Shown here piece after piece: positions 1 through 8,945 of a DNA stretch of 11,780 nt. This stretch comes from Trachelipus rathkii (Eukaryota; Arthropoda; Malacostraca; Isopoda; Trachelipodidae). Every line of letters begins with the position of its first letter. The stretch's first letter is position 1. The position numbers were made by a program, and so were the translations under genes. The notes beneath the pieces were generated by a model. It was not told the DNA's origin, did no database searches, and was given only the letters and a program-made list of their open reading frames with translations. The stretch covers positions 35,001 to 46,780 of the forward strand of contig JABUQX010065647.1 in the NCBI GenBank assembly GCA_015478945.1. Direction: 5' to 3'.

Positions 1-543
1 AGGACAATCCGCACACAATGTTCATCAAGAGTTCACCAGGCGAAAATTACCGTAAACATCTGGGGTGGAATTCTTGGGGATTATCTTGCTGGTACCTGTC
101 ATCATTCCACAACGTTTGGGATGGACCTGCATACCTGCAACTACTCCAGAACACGCTTCCTCAGCTCATGGACGACATACCCCTTGAGACCCGCAAGACA
201 TGTGGTTCCAACATGATGGAGCTCCAGCGCACTTCAGCCACAAGTACGGGCGAATCTGAACAGAGTCTACACTGACAAATGAATAGGGAGAGGGGGACCT
301 GTTTCGTGGCCTGCAAGATCGCCCGACCTCACGCCCCTAGATTTTTTCTTTGGGGCAATGTGAAGTTGTTGTGTACATTAACCCAGTCAACACAAGAAGA
401 GGAACTGATTCAGCGAATATCCCTGCGATTGATCAAATCAGAGCACAGGTGAGGGCATGTTCGGTAGAGTCCGACAAGCAATGGCACGGCGATGTAACGA
501 GTGTAATCAGGTACAAGGGCAGACACTTTGAACACCACCTGTA
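1..543 (+). pseudogene. Tc1/mariner-like transposase, C-terminal half, frameshifted
   Basis: Read across frames, the sequence gives recognisable pieces of a DDE transposase of the kind often annotated in insects as Tc3/DDE_3-like. At 200-238 it reads MWFQHDGAPAHFS, with the second catalytic Asp at 215-217. At about 289-350 it reads GGPVSWPARSPDLTPLDFF, with the third catalytic Asp at 340-342. A one-base shift in the T run near 343-350 is needed to continue into LWGNVK. Upstream, WGGILGDYLAGP and, in another frame, LQNTLPQLMDDIPLETR also match the family layout. Downstream, about 360-543, is the usual acidic and Arg-rich C-terminus ending near a FEHHL-like motif. In-frame stops and at least three frame changes rule out a working enzyme. 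The first catalytic Asp and the DNA-binding domain would lie to the left. The relic is also visible as two small open frames (18-275 and 350-544), neither of which is a real gene. Confidence 0.8.
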
Positions 544-597
544 ATTTTCCCCCAATAAAATGATTTCATAAGCTACCATATTTTTTGCTTTACAACC

Positions 598-850
598 TCG
601 CGTCAAAACAAATCGTTGCTTAACAAAATATCCTTATTGTTACCTCTATCAACCCTCGGAGTACACAGATTTACGCACGCACACATACATAACATTAGAA
701 AACCAAAATTTCCGGTTACGAAGTAACGACGCGTCAAACAACATCACGTGTTTACCTTAATCGTCCGTTACTTTGAAACGAAGCGTCATACAAAATAGCT
801 TATTTAACAATAAATGTGTTCCTTATCGTTTTCTCTATCAGCCCTCCGAG
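598..850. repeat. Diverged direct duplication in the transposon 3' tail
   Basis: The segment 598-661 (TCG-CGTCAAAAC ... CTATCAACCCTCGGAG) recurs in altered form at 781-850 (AAGCGTCATACAAA ... CTATCAGCCCTCCGAG). The two are about 185 bp apart and share the order CGTCA-CAAA, TTAACAA, TCCTTAT, CTATCA, CCCTC-GAG. This looks like an old tandem duplication within the non-coding tail of the DNA transposon. Between the copies lies a short palindrome, GTTACGAAGTAAC, at about 715-727. Confidence 0.5.
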
Positions 851-863
851 TTTGTCGCAGAGG

Positions 864-882
864 TTTTTGAATCACCTGTATA
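864..882 (+). repeat. 3' terminal inverted repeat plus TA target site
   Basis: TTTTTGAATCACCTG at 864-878 is followed by TATA. Its reverse complement matches the start of typical mariner-family termini apart from one missing base in the CAGGGTGATT block. The (AT)n microsatellite begins directly after it, so the exact target duplication cannot be resolved. Confidence 0.6.
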
Positions 883-937
883 AATATGTATATTATATAT
901 ATATATATATATAATATAATATATTATATATTATAAG

Positions 938-1017
<80 letters not shown>

Positions 1018-1064
1018 AATATATATATATATTTACTATATCTATATATATATATATAATATAG

Positions 1065-1097
<33 letters not shown>

Positions 1098-1106
1098 TAT
1101 TATATA

Positions 1107-1185
<79 letters not shown>

Positions 1186-1207
1186 TATATATTATATATA
1201 TATATAA
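883..1207. repeat. Long interrupted (AT)n microsatellite
   Basis: About 325 bp is almost only A and T, mostly (TA)n with TAAT/ATTAT interruptions. It separates the DNA transposon from the LINE relic. The right edge (about 1207) is also the 3' end of the minus-strand LINE fragment, so part of this tract may have started as the simple-repeat tail of that retrotransposon. Open frames running through it are artefacts of the repeat. Confidence 0.95.
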
Positions 1208-1790
1208 TCAACACCTCACCTTCTTCCCCAAGAATTGAGGTAGGGTGCGATACGTGCACTGGAACAGAAAAGTTAGTAGACAGAATATGACGCAAGTCGA
1301 AAAGAATCCCCATCCTTAACGCCCCCTTTATACCCTTTAGTGAGAACTCGTCGTAGTCAGAAAATCCACCTAGAGCTTCACGGAACATCGACGGACCTCA
1401 CTATGTTCTCGTCAATGTGGGGGTTAATCCCTTGGCCCAGGTGGAACACAATCATACCCCTCACAAAACCCCTCCATTCACTCCTTTATTATTATTATTT
1501 CTTTCTCGCCCTGCAACTCACATTTCCTCTAATTCAGGTATTCCTTTTACCGACTCAATCCACATTTTCTTCAGTCCTCCCAGCCGGTCGATTCGCCAGC
1601 ACACTCACACATCCCATCGCTAACGAACCGACAATATCATCCATTCCTTTCCAACATGACCAAACCATCTCAACGTACTTTCATTTAATTCTCTCATTTA
1701 CCCCTTTCTTCACCCACAACAACTCTCTAATATGTTCATTCCTCATTTTATCAATTCCTTCTCACACCTAACACGCCAATAAGATTGCCC
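1208..1790 (-). mobile_element. 5'-truncated non-LTR retrotransposon (LINE) tail, probably RTE-like
   Basis: On the minus strand this fragment contains the decayed C-terminus of a LINE ORF2 (1378-1790), its TGA stop (1378-1380) and about 170 bp of 3' UTR down to 1208, where an (AT)n tract starts. Severe 5' truncation and a simple-repeat 3' end are both typical of LINE insertions. Assignment to the RTE clade rests on the C-terminal motifs LRWFGHV and EWRGFVRG and is from memory of the family, so other clades remain possible. Confidence 0.7.
1378..1790 (-). pseudogene. LINE reverse-transcriptase ORF2, C-terminal relic
   Basis: Reading the minus strand from about 1780, one meets GVRRN, then (after a one-base insertion) DKMRNEHIREL and KKGVNERI, then in the next frame ESTLRWFGHVG, then the GR-rich stretch RPAGR followed by KKMWIESVKG in further frames, then EWRGFVRG and an open stretch to a TGA at 1378-1380. 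This order (MRNE-IR, LRWFGHV-RM, GRP-KRW-D-VK, EWRGFVRG) is the hallmark C-terminus of many arthropod LINE polyproteins. At least four frameshifts and several stops show that it is dead. A small (ATT)n/(AAT)n expansion at about 1488-1500 interrupts it. The palm domain and its catalytic motif are absent through truncation. Confidence 0.75.
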
Positions 1791-1802
1791 ATCTGAAGAC
1801 AT

Positions 1803-2300
<498 letters not shown>

Positions 2301-2339
2301 ATTAATAAGTTTTATGACATGAAATAGGACACTGTTAAA

Positions 2340-2760
2340 TTATACAATAAAAATTAAAAGTTAAAATTTAGTGTCTTTTCTTGATGACGAAATTACATAA
2401 ATTTCAAAAATAAAAATTTAACATTTTTCATTCTAATAGCTAAGTATTATAGCAATAAAATTTTAAGCTAATTTTTCTTAAAAATTTTGACAACATATGA
2501 CACTGTGAACTTTAAAATTAAGAATGAAATAAAATCTCTACTTGGGTTGATACATTTTAAACAAATTTTCTTAGAAAGTTATGACAAAGTAAGTTGCTTT
2601 TAACTTTAAAAATAAACGAAATAAAAGTATCTATTCTTGAGCATTAAGGTACAAAAATGTTAAACAAATTTTCTTGAGCAACTACATTAAGGTAATAAAT
2701 TTCAAAAAGTGTACCAAATTTTAAACAAAAATAAAAATGAATTTTAACATCTTGGTCCGA
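2340..2760. repeat. Degenerate tandem repeat, unit about 95-105 bp, 3-4 copies
   Basis: The block TTTTAAACAAATTTTCTTAGAA (2558 on) followed by ATGACA, CTTTAA, AATAAACGAAATAAAA recurs in altered form at about 2462 (TTTTAAGCTAATTTTTCTTA, then TTGACA, CTTTAAAATTAAGAATGAAATAAAA) and at 2657 (GTTAAACAAATTTTCTTGAGC). A fourth, weaker unit lies near 2355 (TTTTCTTGATGACGAAATTAC). The region is very A/T-rich, so some similarity is expected, but the fixed order of sub-motifs supports true duplication. If the LTR is longer than the visible 290 bp, these units fall inside it. Confidence 0.45.
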
Positions 2761-3106
2761 TGAAAAATTAATACAAAGTAAAAAAAAGTGGAGCCAAGAT
2801 AATATAAAAACATTTTTACAACTAAAAACAAATTGAAATTCAGGTGGCTGAAATGTAGTGTAGATGGAAGTGTATGTTATAATATGTTTAAAATTTAAAT
2901 TCCAATAGCAAGTTAGTATGTTCTAAAAAAAAAAACGAGGGTGAGGAGCTTTGATTAAATGATGATAAAAAAAATTACGGGAGGAAATAGCGATATATTC
3001 TTTGGGTCACAAAGGGTGTTTAAAAGGGGTGCAACAATTAAAAAGAAATATGAAACTATAACCAAATAAAATATACGCGCGAAGTCCAAGATCGAGTGCA
3101 ATGTCT

Positions 3107-3108
<2 letters not shown>

Positions 3109-3204
<96 letters not shown>
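3109..3204. repeat. Perfect (ATT)32 microsatellite
   Basis: Ninety-six bases of uninterrupted ATT follow GTCTTC and end at CGTGGG. Perfect length suggests recent expansion. It lies in the non-coding 3' part of the putative retroelement, so copies of the element elsewhere would show whether the expansion came before or after insertion. Confidence 0.97.
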
Positions 3205-3205
<1 letters not shown>

Positions 3206-5340
3206 GTGGGAAGACAATAATGTGGTTCTTATGGCTATTAGAATTTAGGGCCTCACTCTTAAGATTAGTAGGGAAATATCGCGTATAAAAGCTTAAAAAG
3301 GCCAGGAAATATTCACCAAAAAAAACTTTATATTAAAAGTTTAGATACAAAATGGAAAGGATGGAGCTTTGTAGACGACAACAAAGAAAAAAAGAATACA
3401 TATATAAATTGACATAAGAGTAGAGTGAAAATTAGTGGGTCACTACTAAAGGGAGGTAGGTGCAAAAATATAAAAGAAATTAAGTGGTAAAAAAATCGTG
3501 CATGAATTTATTCACTTTGAAAATAACGCTCGTGAGAAAGATTATCTAAAGTGCTGGGGGAAACGCAAGAAGAAAAATATTAAAAAAAATTAGTTTGGTT
3601 AATCGTTGTCTAGTTCCTGTAGTAACGGAAAACTTATAAACCAAATCTCACAGTGTCTTTAAAATTAAATAAAGAAATTAAAACTTTAAAAATTCTAAAA
3701 AAAATAAAAAGGGAATTTGAAAAAAAATCAAATATTCCAACGAAGTATTTTTGTGGACGAAATTTCATAATACCAAAACTGTTAATCTAAAATATTTACG
3801 ACCGAAATGTAAAAGTCGTGTGGAAGAAAAAAAATGTATAAAATCAAATATAGACTTACCAGAAAATCACTAAGAGGAAACCGATTTTATAAAAGAACTT
3901 ATCGGTACCATCGCTTAAGAAATAATGATTTTGGAAAATCTAAAGGAATTACTTTTGGGGTCGAGGAGGACGCGGGAGAGGTGGAGGGGATTTGAACTTC
4001 AGATTTTGATATCAGAGTTTATGAAAATAAAAATAAGATAATCTAGAGCAAATAACAAAATTTAATAAAATGCGAACTTTGAAAGTGTGATAAACGATTT
4101 TTGAGCTTACGTGAGAAAAAAAATAAATATAGAAGAAAGAAAATAGTGATATAAAATTTATCTGAAAGTCTTCGGATTGAAGATAAACTGATAATGAAAA
4201 GGAGAAATAGATATCTCAAATTTTCCTTTTCATATAATCTTTTAACAAATAAAATTCATTGTTAAAGAGTTTCCCCTGCAGTGAAAAGAAAAGGTTAATT
4301 GAACTATGAACCTTGTTGAGGAGGGTTTGAAGAGGTGGGTTCTAATGAAGTATCCCACTGAGGATATAATGGTTTTAATTTCAACCTGGAAGTTTGAAAA
4401 GTTACAAAAATGTGGATGAACAGGTGAAGATTCAGGAAGTTACGAATCTTTTGAAATCAGACTTGTTTGGAAAGAACAATGGGAAGGGTATCTGAAGGTG
4501 CATTTGTCGGATACAAAAGTGCATCCTTGTGGGAGAAGGAAAATGCTACTCGTAATTAGTCTTGGTTGGCTTTTGGGACAGGAGATTGAAGCTACAACAT
4601 TGGAAGGAAAGGAAAGTAAGGTTTGATTTCCGGCTTCTAGAGTATAGGGTGTTTTGTAAGGATAAGGATTATACTTGCAATGAATGGTGGTGTTTCAAAG
4701 TTTAAGATGTATGCAATAACCTTAATAACGTGTGCATTTTAATTCTTGATATATTTGGTTAAAATGAGAGGCAAAGAAAAAGAATATGGTTTAATAAATG
4801 TGTTTAATGAAAATGTTCGAGTGCTGGGGGGTTAAATTTTAGTGAAAATCTGTCTCCGTGTTTTGACCTTGCGAAAATTTGAAATGAATTTAAGTTATCT
4901 GTTAGTAATTACATTAAATTTCATCAATAAATAGATTTTTGATTTTACTAGTAATAAAATTAAAAAAATATATGGGGAAGCAAAAATTATATTTGTTCTA
5001 TTTAAAAATTTTCTTTAAATCTGTTAAAGTAGTAGTATTTTGATATTTTGTTTTCTAATTTCAGGGAGAAGATTGTTAATATCAAGGTAAAGAAGATCCA
5101 ATTTCTCAAACATTTTGTGTGTGAAGATAGGGGAGAAGAGAGGATTTTATGAGAAGGTTGTATATTGGATTAATAAGCAAATAAAATTTGAAATTTTGTG
5201 ACCATTAATTTGTTATAAACTTTTTTAATATTCTTTAATGAAAGTGTGTTTACAGTTTCATAATTTTACATGTTAGAAATGTTTTTCTAATATGTTTTGT
5301 TATTTATACATTGATGTAAAATGTAAAATAGCCGGCCCGT
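3205..5340. other. AT-rich gene-free stretch within the element
   Basis: About 2.1 kb with many A-runs and no open frame worth naming on either strand. From about 3950 the + strand becomes G/A/T-rich and poor in C (for example the purine run GAGGAGGACGCGGGAGAGGTGG at about 3963-3984). I looked for a polypyrimidine stretch on the + strand, which would be the minus-strand element's polypurine tract next to the 3' LTR, and found no convincing one; TTTTCCTTTTC near 4219 is the closest and is weak. Nothing else is recognised. Confidence 0.6.
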
Positions 5341-6129
5341 GGCACTTTAAAAAGAAAATTTTAACAATCTAAAAGTAGTTGTGAAGAGGTACAGATGTTC
5401 CTGTGTGAGGAAGGAAAAAGAGAAGGATAAATAGATGGTATAAATGAATCTGTGTGATGTGAGGTCGCGTTGATGTGATTGATGAGTTATGGAATGGAAT
5501 GTGTTATGTTACAGTGATAAGTCTGTTAAAGAAGGAGGCATGATTGTGGTTAATGTCCTTGTGTTGAGAGTGAAAGGTATTGGAAAATGCAATGAATGTG
5601 GTTTTAAAAGGAGTGTGTTTACGTAAGATGTGTTAAGTGTGTTCAGCATCATAAAGTGAGTGTTATTTTGAGTTTACACACATATGAAAATGAGGTGTGT
5701 ATGGAAAGTTTCAGTTTTAACTTTGTGAAGAACGTTGACATGATCTAAGAGTGTGGAAGTTTCTGTAGTGAGAGAAAGGAGAAAGCTAATTTTTTGTGTA
5801 GAATGCGAGGAGAAGATACGATTTGCGAAGAGAGTAGATGGAAAGTGTTGTTCTTTCGAGAAAAAGGGAGGGTAAGAATGTGAATGCGAATGCACATAGG
5901 TGCGGTGTAAGTATTATGAGTAAGAGTAGATAAATGAGAACTTTGAAGAAGAGTCTTGACAAGTGTGATGTGTGAAGACATGAGGCATGATTCTGTTGTG
6001 AAATGGAAAGTGTAAGAAACAACTCGTGTAGAAGGAGGTTGAAGAGTGATCAACATATGATCATTAAAGAAAACTGGTGGGGTGGTTGATCACCATAGAG
6101 AGCGTGAAAGTGGTTTCCTGAGAATGAGG
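5341..6129. other. Strand-asymmetric, C-poor region with only low-complexity frames
   Basis: The + strand here is strikingly poor in C and rich in GTG/GAG/TGTG words, so the element's own strand is G-poor. Because stop codons need G or a TA pair, the minus strand shows overlapping open frames (5674-5895, 5745-6056, 5786-6022) in all three registers. These are Ser/Thr/Leu/His-rich and carry no motif. I treat them as products of base composition. The region probably belongs to the element's 3' non-coding part. Confidence 0.5.
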
Positions 6130-6360
6130 TTATCCTATAGGAAACGCGTTATTATGCAACGAAAGAGTCTGAGATCCCAATGAAAATTTCAAGGGAGGAG
6201 AAGAAGTTAAAGCTGTAATGAGTGTCTGGAAAGACTCAGTGTTATATGGAACATTAAACGCTAAATCTTGAGCTTTATTTTGTGAATGTGCTAAACATTG
6301 TTCTTTAATGCGAGCTGGAGGAAAATAAAGAGCATGCTGAAGAGTAGAAGGAGTTTTCAC
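6130..6360 (-). CDS. Short open frame overlapping the end of the protease frame
   Basis: An open frame of about 76 codons follows frame E and overlaps its stop: the E frame ends ...CTA GAG TGA, and this frame can start with the GTG inside GAGTGA, i.e. in the -1 register. It has no ATG, no motif I recognise and a mildly protein-like composition (Ser, Thr, Leu, Pro, Asn). It may be a remnant of the same polyprotein reached by a frameshift or mutation, or only an open stretch in G-poor DNA. There is no RT-like sequence in it, although in a Gypsy-type element RT would be expected at this place. Confidence 0.2.
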   Translation of the reverse strand: MKTPSTLQHALYFPPARIKEQCLAHSQNKAQDLAFNVPYNTESFQTLITALTSSPPLKFSLGSQTLSLHNNAFPIG

Positions 6361-8270
6361 TCTAGCGGTAATAGAGATTTAACCACTGGAGAACTACTAA
6401 AAAGTGAGGAAGTGTTAAGAGGAAGGCTATTATCCCATCCAAAAGCGTTTGTGCTACTATCTATCATATTGGGGGATAGGGCATTTGCATGCGCACTGCC
6501 ATTTCCATTTTCTACCATATTAACACTACCTAAATTTAAGTTCCCGCTATAGGCATGCGCGTTGCCAATGTCTAAATCATCTATATTAATGCAAGTCTCA
6601 GTGTTGCCTACAGCGTGAGGAGAAGAGTCCCCTATAAGTTTCCCATTTAATAAATATTCCTGAGAACACATGCTACTTTCAGGACAAACCCTAGCTAATT
6701 TTGAATTGAAATTTGCGATACCATTTTCAGTCTCAGTCATGCTAACCGTATTGTTAGGTATAAGAGAATTTTCTACCCCGTGAAAATCATGCTTTAAATT
6801 TTTATTAAAATCCCTGTCGAAGCGTACATTATGAGCTAAAATATTAGAGTGTTTTGGAGTATTAACATTATATTCGTCATGCAAAAAGCTTTTAACCCCA
6901 TTTGAATTTATATTATCAAGAGAAATAGGTTTAGCGCATGCATTAGAGCTATCTTTGACAAGTGTGTCAGCTGGCGAGCTGCGAACATTGCGAGTCCCAC
7001 TGGGGGGATGTGCGGAAAGTGTGGGGGCGTCCCTGGATTTCTGGATTAAAGAAGGTCTTCTCCAGTTATTAACTAGATCTTCTCTATTAGCGAAATGAAA
7101 GAAAGATCTGTGGGCTCCCTGAGTATGGTTTTCTTTAGAAGGAATTTTACCACTGCGGAAGCGAGAATTTTGTGGAGTGTGTCCATAAGGAGAAAAACAT
7201 TGAAAATGCCCATCTTGGGTCAAATGTTGCGGATTTTTCCGGCGAGAACAAGTGTGTGGAGTTGCAAAAGGTTTGCGAGGAAAGGAGGAGGGAGTGTGAT
7301 GTCCCCTATGTGTAGGGTTTCGAAACCGATCGTTTGTCAGCTCCTCAAAAAATCGTTGCCGCAAAGTTGAATGTGCAACGTTGTTATTGACATTAGAGGT
7401 TTTCATTTGGTCATTTGTGTTGACCGGAGAAAGCGCCTGATCCGATAAAGTTTTAGAAAAAGGTGGAGGAGCGACATTGTCACCAATAGGAAGCTTATTC
7501 GTAGTGGCTGTGTCTATCAGTAAATCATATGCAAAGTTTGTTACATTTGGATAGACAGGTGAGGATGTGTTGTAGTTCACCTGTGGTTCGGGACGGCTCT
7601 GTCCCTGGGGGTATATTGGAATAAGAGGCATGGAGATGTACTCCGTGTTAGATACAAAAGAAAGAGAGTTCTTGTGTGCCTCAAACCTTATCCTAGGCTG
7701 AGTAAGAAAATTAGTTCCTAACAATAAATCAGATTTAAAACCGCAAAATGTGTCATCTACTACAATGAAATGGACGGGTAAAACAGTGTTGCGCATGTGA
7801 AGATATAAAACGGTAGTCCCGAGCTGGTCAAAAATATCGTCCGTGACGGACTTCAATGTGATCGGCGTTTTAGTAAGTGGTATACTAATAGCAAATTTGC
7901 ATTCTAATTCTAAGATAAGTGACTGTTTTACCAAACTGGAAGTGCTCCCGGTATCGAGAAGAAAACGTTTATTTCTTAAAGTGTGATTATTGAATGATAT
8001 ATGTGCCTCTAAAAAATGAGCGGGACCAATCAATGAGTGAGAGTTTGCGTCTACATCGTCAGCCAAATTAGTGTCATTCGTGCAAGAAGAAAAAGTTAGC
8101 TCTCCTTGAAGAGCTGTAGGATTAGAGGAAGGCTGTAAATCTTTGGGATATAGAGGAAGGTTTGACTCCGCTATAGGTAGTGGGCGAGTAGAAAAAGTTG
8201 AAAAATTAGGAGCTGGAAGCGCCTCTGGAGAGGGAGAGGGAGAGCGAGATTTAAAAGATTCGTCTGAATT
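6357..8270 (-). CDS. Frame E: retropepsin domain, basic region and Asn/Ser-rich tail
   Basis: The frame is open from just after a TAG at 8271-8273 to TGA at 6357-6359, 637 codons. It begins with an Arg/Ser/Pro-rich linker, followed by a retroviral-type aspartic protease at about 8024-7660. The active-site motif is FLLDTGSTSSLV (catalytic Asp codon 7953-7955), and about 75 residues later comes the conserved hydrophobic-Gly motif DLLLGTNFL. This spacing fits one subunit of a homodimeric retropepsin, which would cleave a polyprotein during particle maturation. About 7376-7040 is rich in Arg, His, Asn and Pro (RRKNP, NNWRRP), like a nucleic-acid-binding region. From 7040 to the end is a low-complexity, Asn/Ser/His-rich tail, probably disordered. 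No ATG occurs before the active site; the first Met lies some 50 residues after it. The frame therefore needs a fused start by splicing or frameshift. The uninterrupted length argues for recent activity or constraint. No RT follows. Confidence 0.7.
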   Translation of the reverse strand, partial: NSDESFKSRSPSPSPEALPAPNFSTFSTRPLPIAESNLPLYPKDLQPSSNPTALQGELTFSSCTNDTNLADDVDANSHSLIGPAHFLEAHISFNNHTLRNKRFLLDTGSTSSLVKQSLILELECKFAISIPLTKTPITLKSVTDDIFDQLGTTVLYLHMRNTVLPVHFIVVDDTFCGFKSDLLLGTNFLTQPRIRFEAHKNSLSFVSNTEYISMPLIPIYPQGQSRPEPQVNYNTSSPVYPNVTNFAYDLLIDTATTNKLPIGDNVAPPPFSKTLSDQALSPVNTNDQMKTSNVNNNVAHSTLRQRFFEELTNDRFRNPTHRGHHTPSSFPRKPFATPHTCSRRKNPQHLTQDGHFQCFSPYGHTPQNSRFRSGKIPSKENHTQGAHRSFFHFANREDLVNNWRRPSLIQKSRDAPTLSAHPPSGTRNVRSSPADTLVKDSSNACAKPISLDNINSNGVKSFLHDEYNVNTPKHSNILAHNVRFDRDFNKNLKHDFHGVENSLIPNNTVSMTETENGIANFNSKLARVCPESSMCSQEYLLNGKLIGDSSPHAVGNTETCINIDDLDIGNAHAYSGNLNLGSVNMVENGNGSAHANALSPNMIDSSTNAFGWDNSLPLNTSSLFSSSPVVKSLLPLE

Positions 8271-8864
8271 CTAACATATATGAACAGGGATGGGAGGAAA
8301 GATAAGATATATACTCTATAATTAAAAGTGATAAAATCGGTATGAAGTAGGAAGAATGGATCTAAAGATATGAAGGTACGAGCATTTTATGGTTGAGCTA
8401 ATTAAGTGTCTGGAAATTGGTTGAGCAGCATTTTTTAAGAGTGAATGTGAATATCAAAGAAGTGAGATATACGAGGGTAAACTAGATCAATTCTACTACC
8501 TACCTCCAAAAGAGTTAGTCATGACGCTTATTGAAGGTAAAACATTTATTAAAACAAGAGGTTAGGAAATAAGGAAATCATGCGGATAGGGAGAAGAAAT
8601 ATTTCCTATTAAATTATACTTATATGAATCATTATCAATACTTTCTTCATACAATTTAGTATTATTTTTAGCGTATAATATATTACTGTTTCTAGTGTGT
8701 GCGTAAGCGTTCCTTCTACCTATCTCGTTATATTTCTTAACTATTTTTTTCTGTCTGTAAATATTGAAAGAGAACCTTTCATATTTATTGCTATGCCTTG
8801 TATCTACAAGTGTCTCAATATTTGCCATATGTCCCACTGGATCCTCTGGCATATCCAATCTTAC
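8271..8864 (-). other. Candidate intron joining frame D to the protease frame
   Basis: On the minus strand, GGGAG|GTAAGATT at 8865/8864 is a near-perfect splice donor, and a pyrimidine-rich stretch (CTTATCTTTCCTCCCATCC) ending in TATATGTTAG at 8271 is a good acceptor. The span is 594 nt, a multiple of three, so frames D and E are in the same register. Removing it takes out every intervening stop and joins codon GAG to AAT in phase 0. The intron is predicted by eye only. The upstream exon would have just 27 open codons (8865-8945) before another stop, so more splicing or a frameshift would still be needed to reach an ATG. Confidence 0.35.
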
Positions 8865-8945
8865 CTCCCTGCTGCGTTTCACCTCAGCGTCTGCTCTGAC
8901 CTGTCTATCAAATGTGAAGCTCGTTCTATTACTGTGGCAAGTGCT
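8562..8945 (-). CDS. Frame D: short basic frame of unknown role
   Basis: The frame is open from after TAG at 8946-8948 to a stop at 8562. Its first part reads DRQVRADAEVKRSREVRLDM and is helix-forming and charged. The rest is Asn/Tyr/Lys-rich (KKIVKKYNE, ILYAKNNTKLYE) and looks like drift in AT-rich DNA. The third register overlapping its start also looks coding (RALATVIERASHLIDRSEQ, about 8883-8945), so a frameshift probably separates the two. I do not recognise a family. Position between a zinc-knuckle-like motif and the protease suggests a gag/linker remnant. Confidence 0.3.
   Translation of the reverse strand, partial: STCHSNRTSFTFDRQVRADAEVKRSREVRLDMPEDPVGHMANIETLVDTRHSNKYERFSFNIYRQKKIVKKYNEIGRRNAYAHTRNSNILYAKNNTKLYEESIDNDSYKYNLIGNISSPYPHDFLIS

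Larger units (their letters stand above)
1..882 (+). mobile_element. 3' part of a decayed Tc1/mariner-like DNA transposon
   Basis: The interval holds the C-terminal half of a DDE transposase relic (1-543), an AATAAA polyadenylation hexamer at 554-559, about 300 bp of non-coding tail and a 3' terminus reading TTTTTGAATCACCTG followed by TATA at 879-882. Its reverse complement (CAGGTGATTCAAAAA) resembles the terminal inverted repeats ending CAGGGTGATTCAAAA that many arthropod mariner-type elements carry, and the adjacent TA fits the TA target duplication of the superfamily. The 5' half lies outside the window, so the matching left repeat cannot be checked. The element is dead: its coding part is broken in several places. 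Confidence 0.75.

Noticed and set aside
1131..1388. Minus-strand open frame running from the LINE 3' UTR into the AT microsatellite
   Set aside because: Its ATG lies just upstream of the LINE stop codon in another register, and its C-terminus is poly-Ile/Tyr from (AT)n. Better explained as LINE 3' UTR.
1340..1771. Plus-strand open frames of 143 and 68 codons
   Set aside because: They are antisense shadows of the LINE relic; Thr/Ser/Phe/Pro-rich with no motif.
3109..3204. Regular repeat array that might suggest CRISPR
   Set aside because: A pure trinucleotide run without spacers; it is a microsatellite in eukaryotic-type DNA.
3963..3984. Purine-rich run on the + strand as a polypurine tract
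   Set aside because: The element points to the minus strand, so its polypurine tract should appear as pyrimidines on +. This run also lies far from any mapped LTR edge.
6298..6552. Plus-strand frame opposite the end of frame E
   Set aside because: Shadow of the long minus-strand protease frame; no recognisable features.
7095..7370. Plus-strand frame opposite the basic region of frame E
   Set aside because: Its Arg/Ser content mirrors the minus-strand basic region, and it has no domain of its own.
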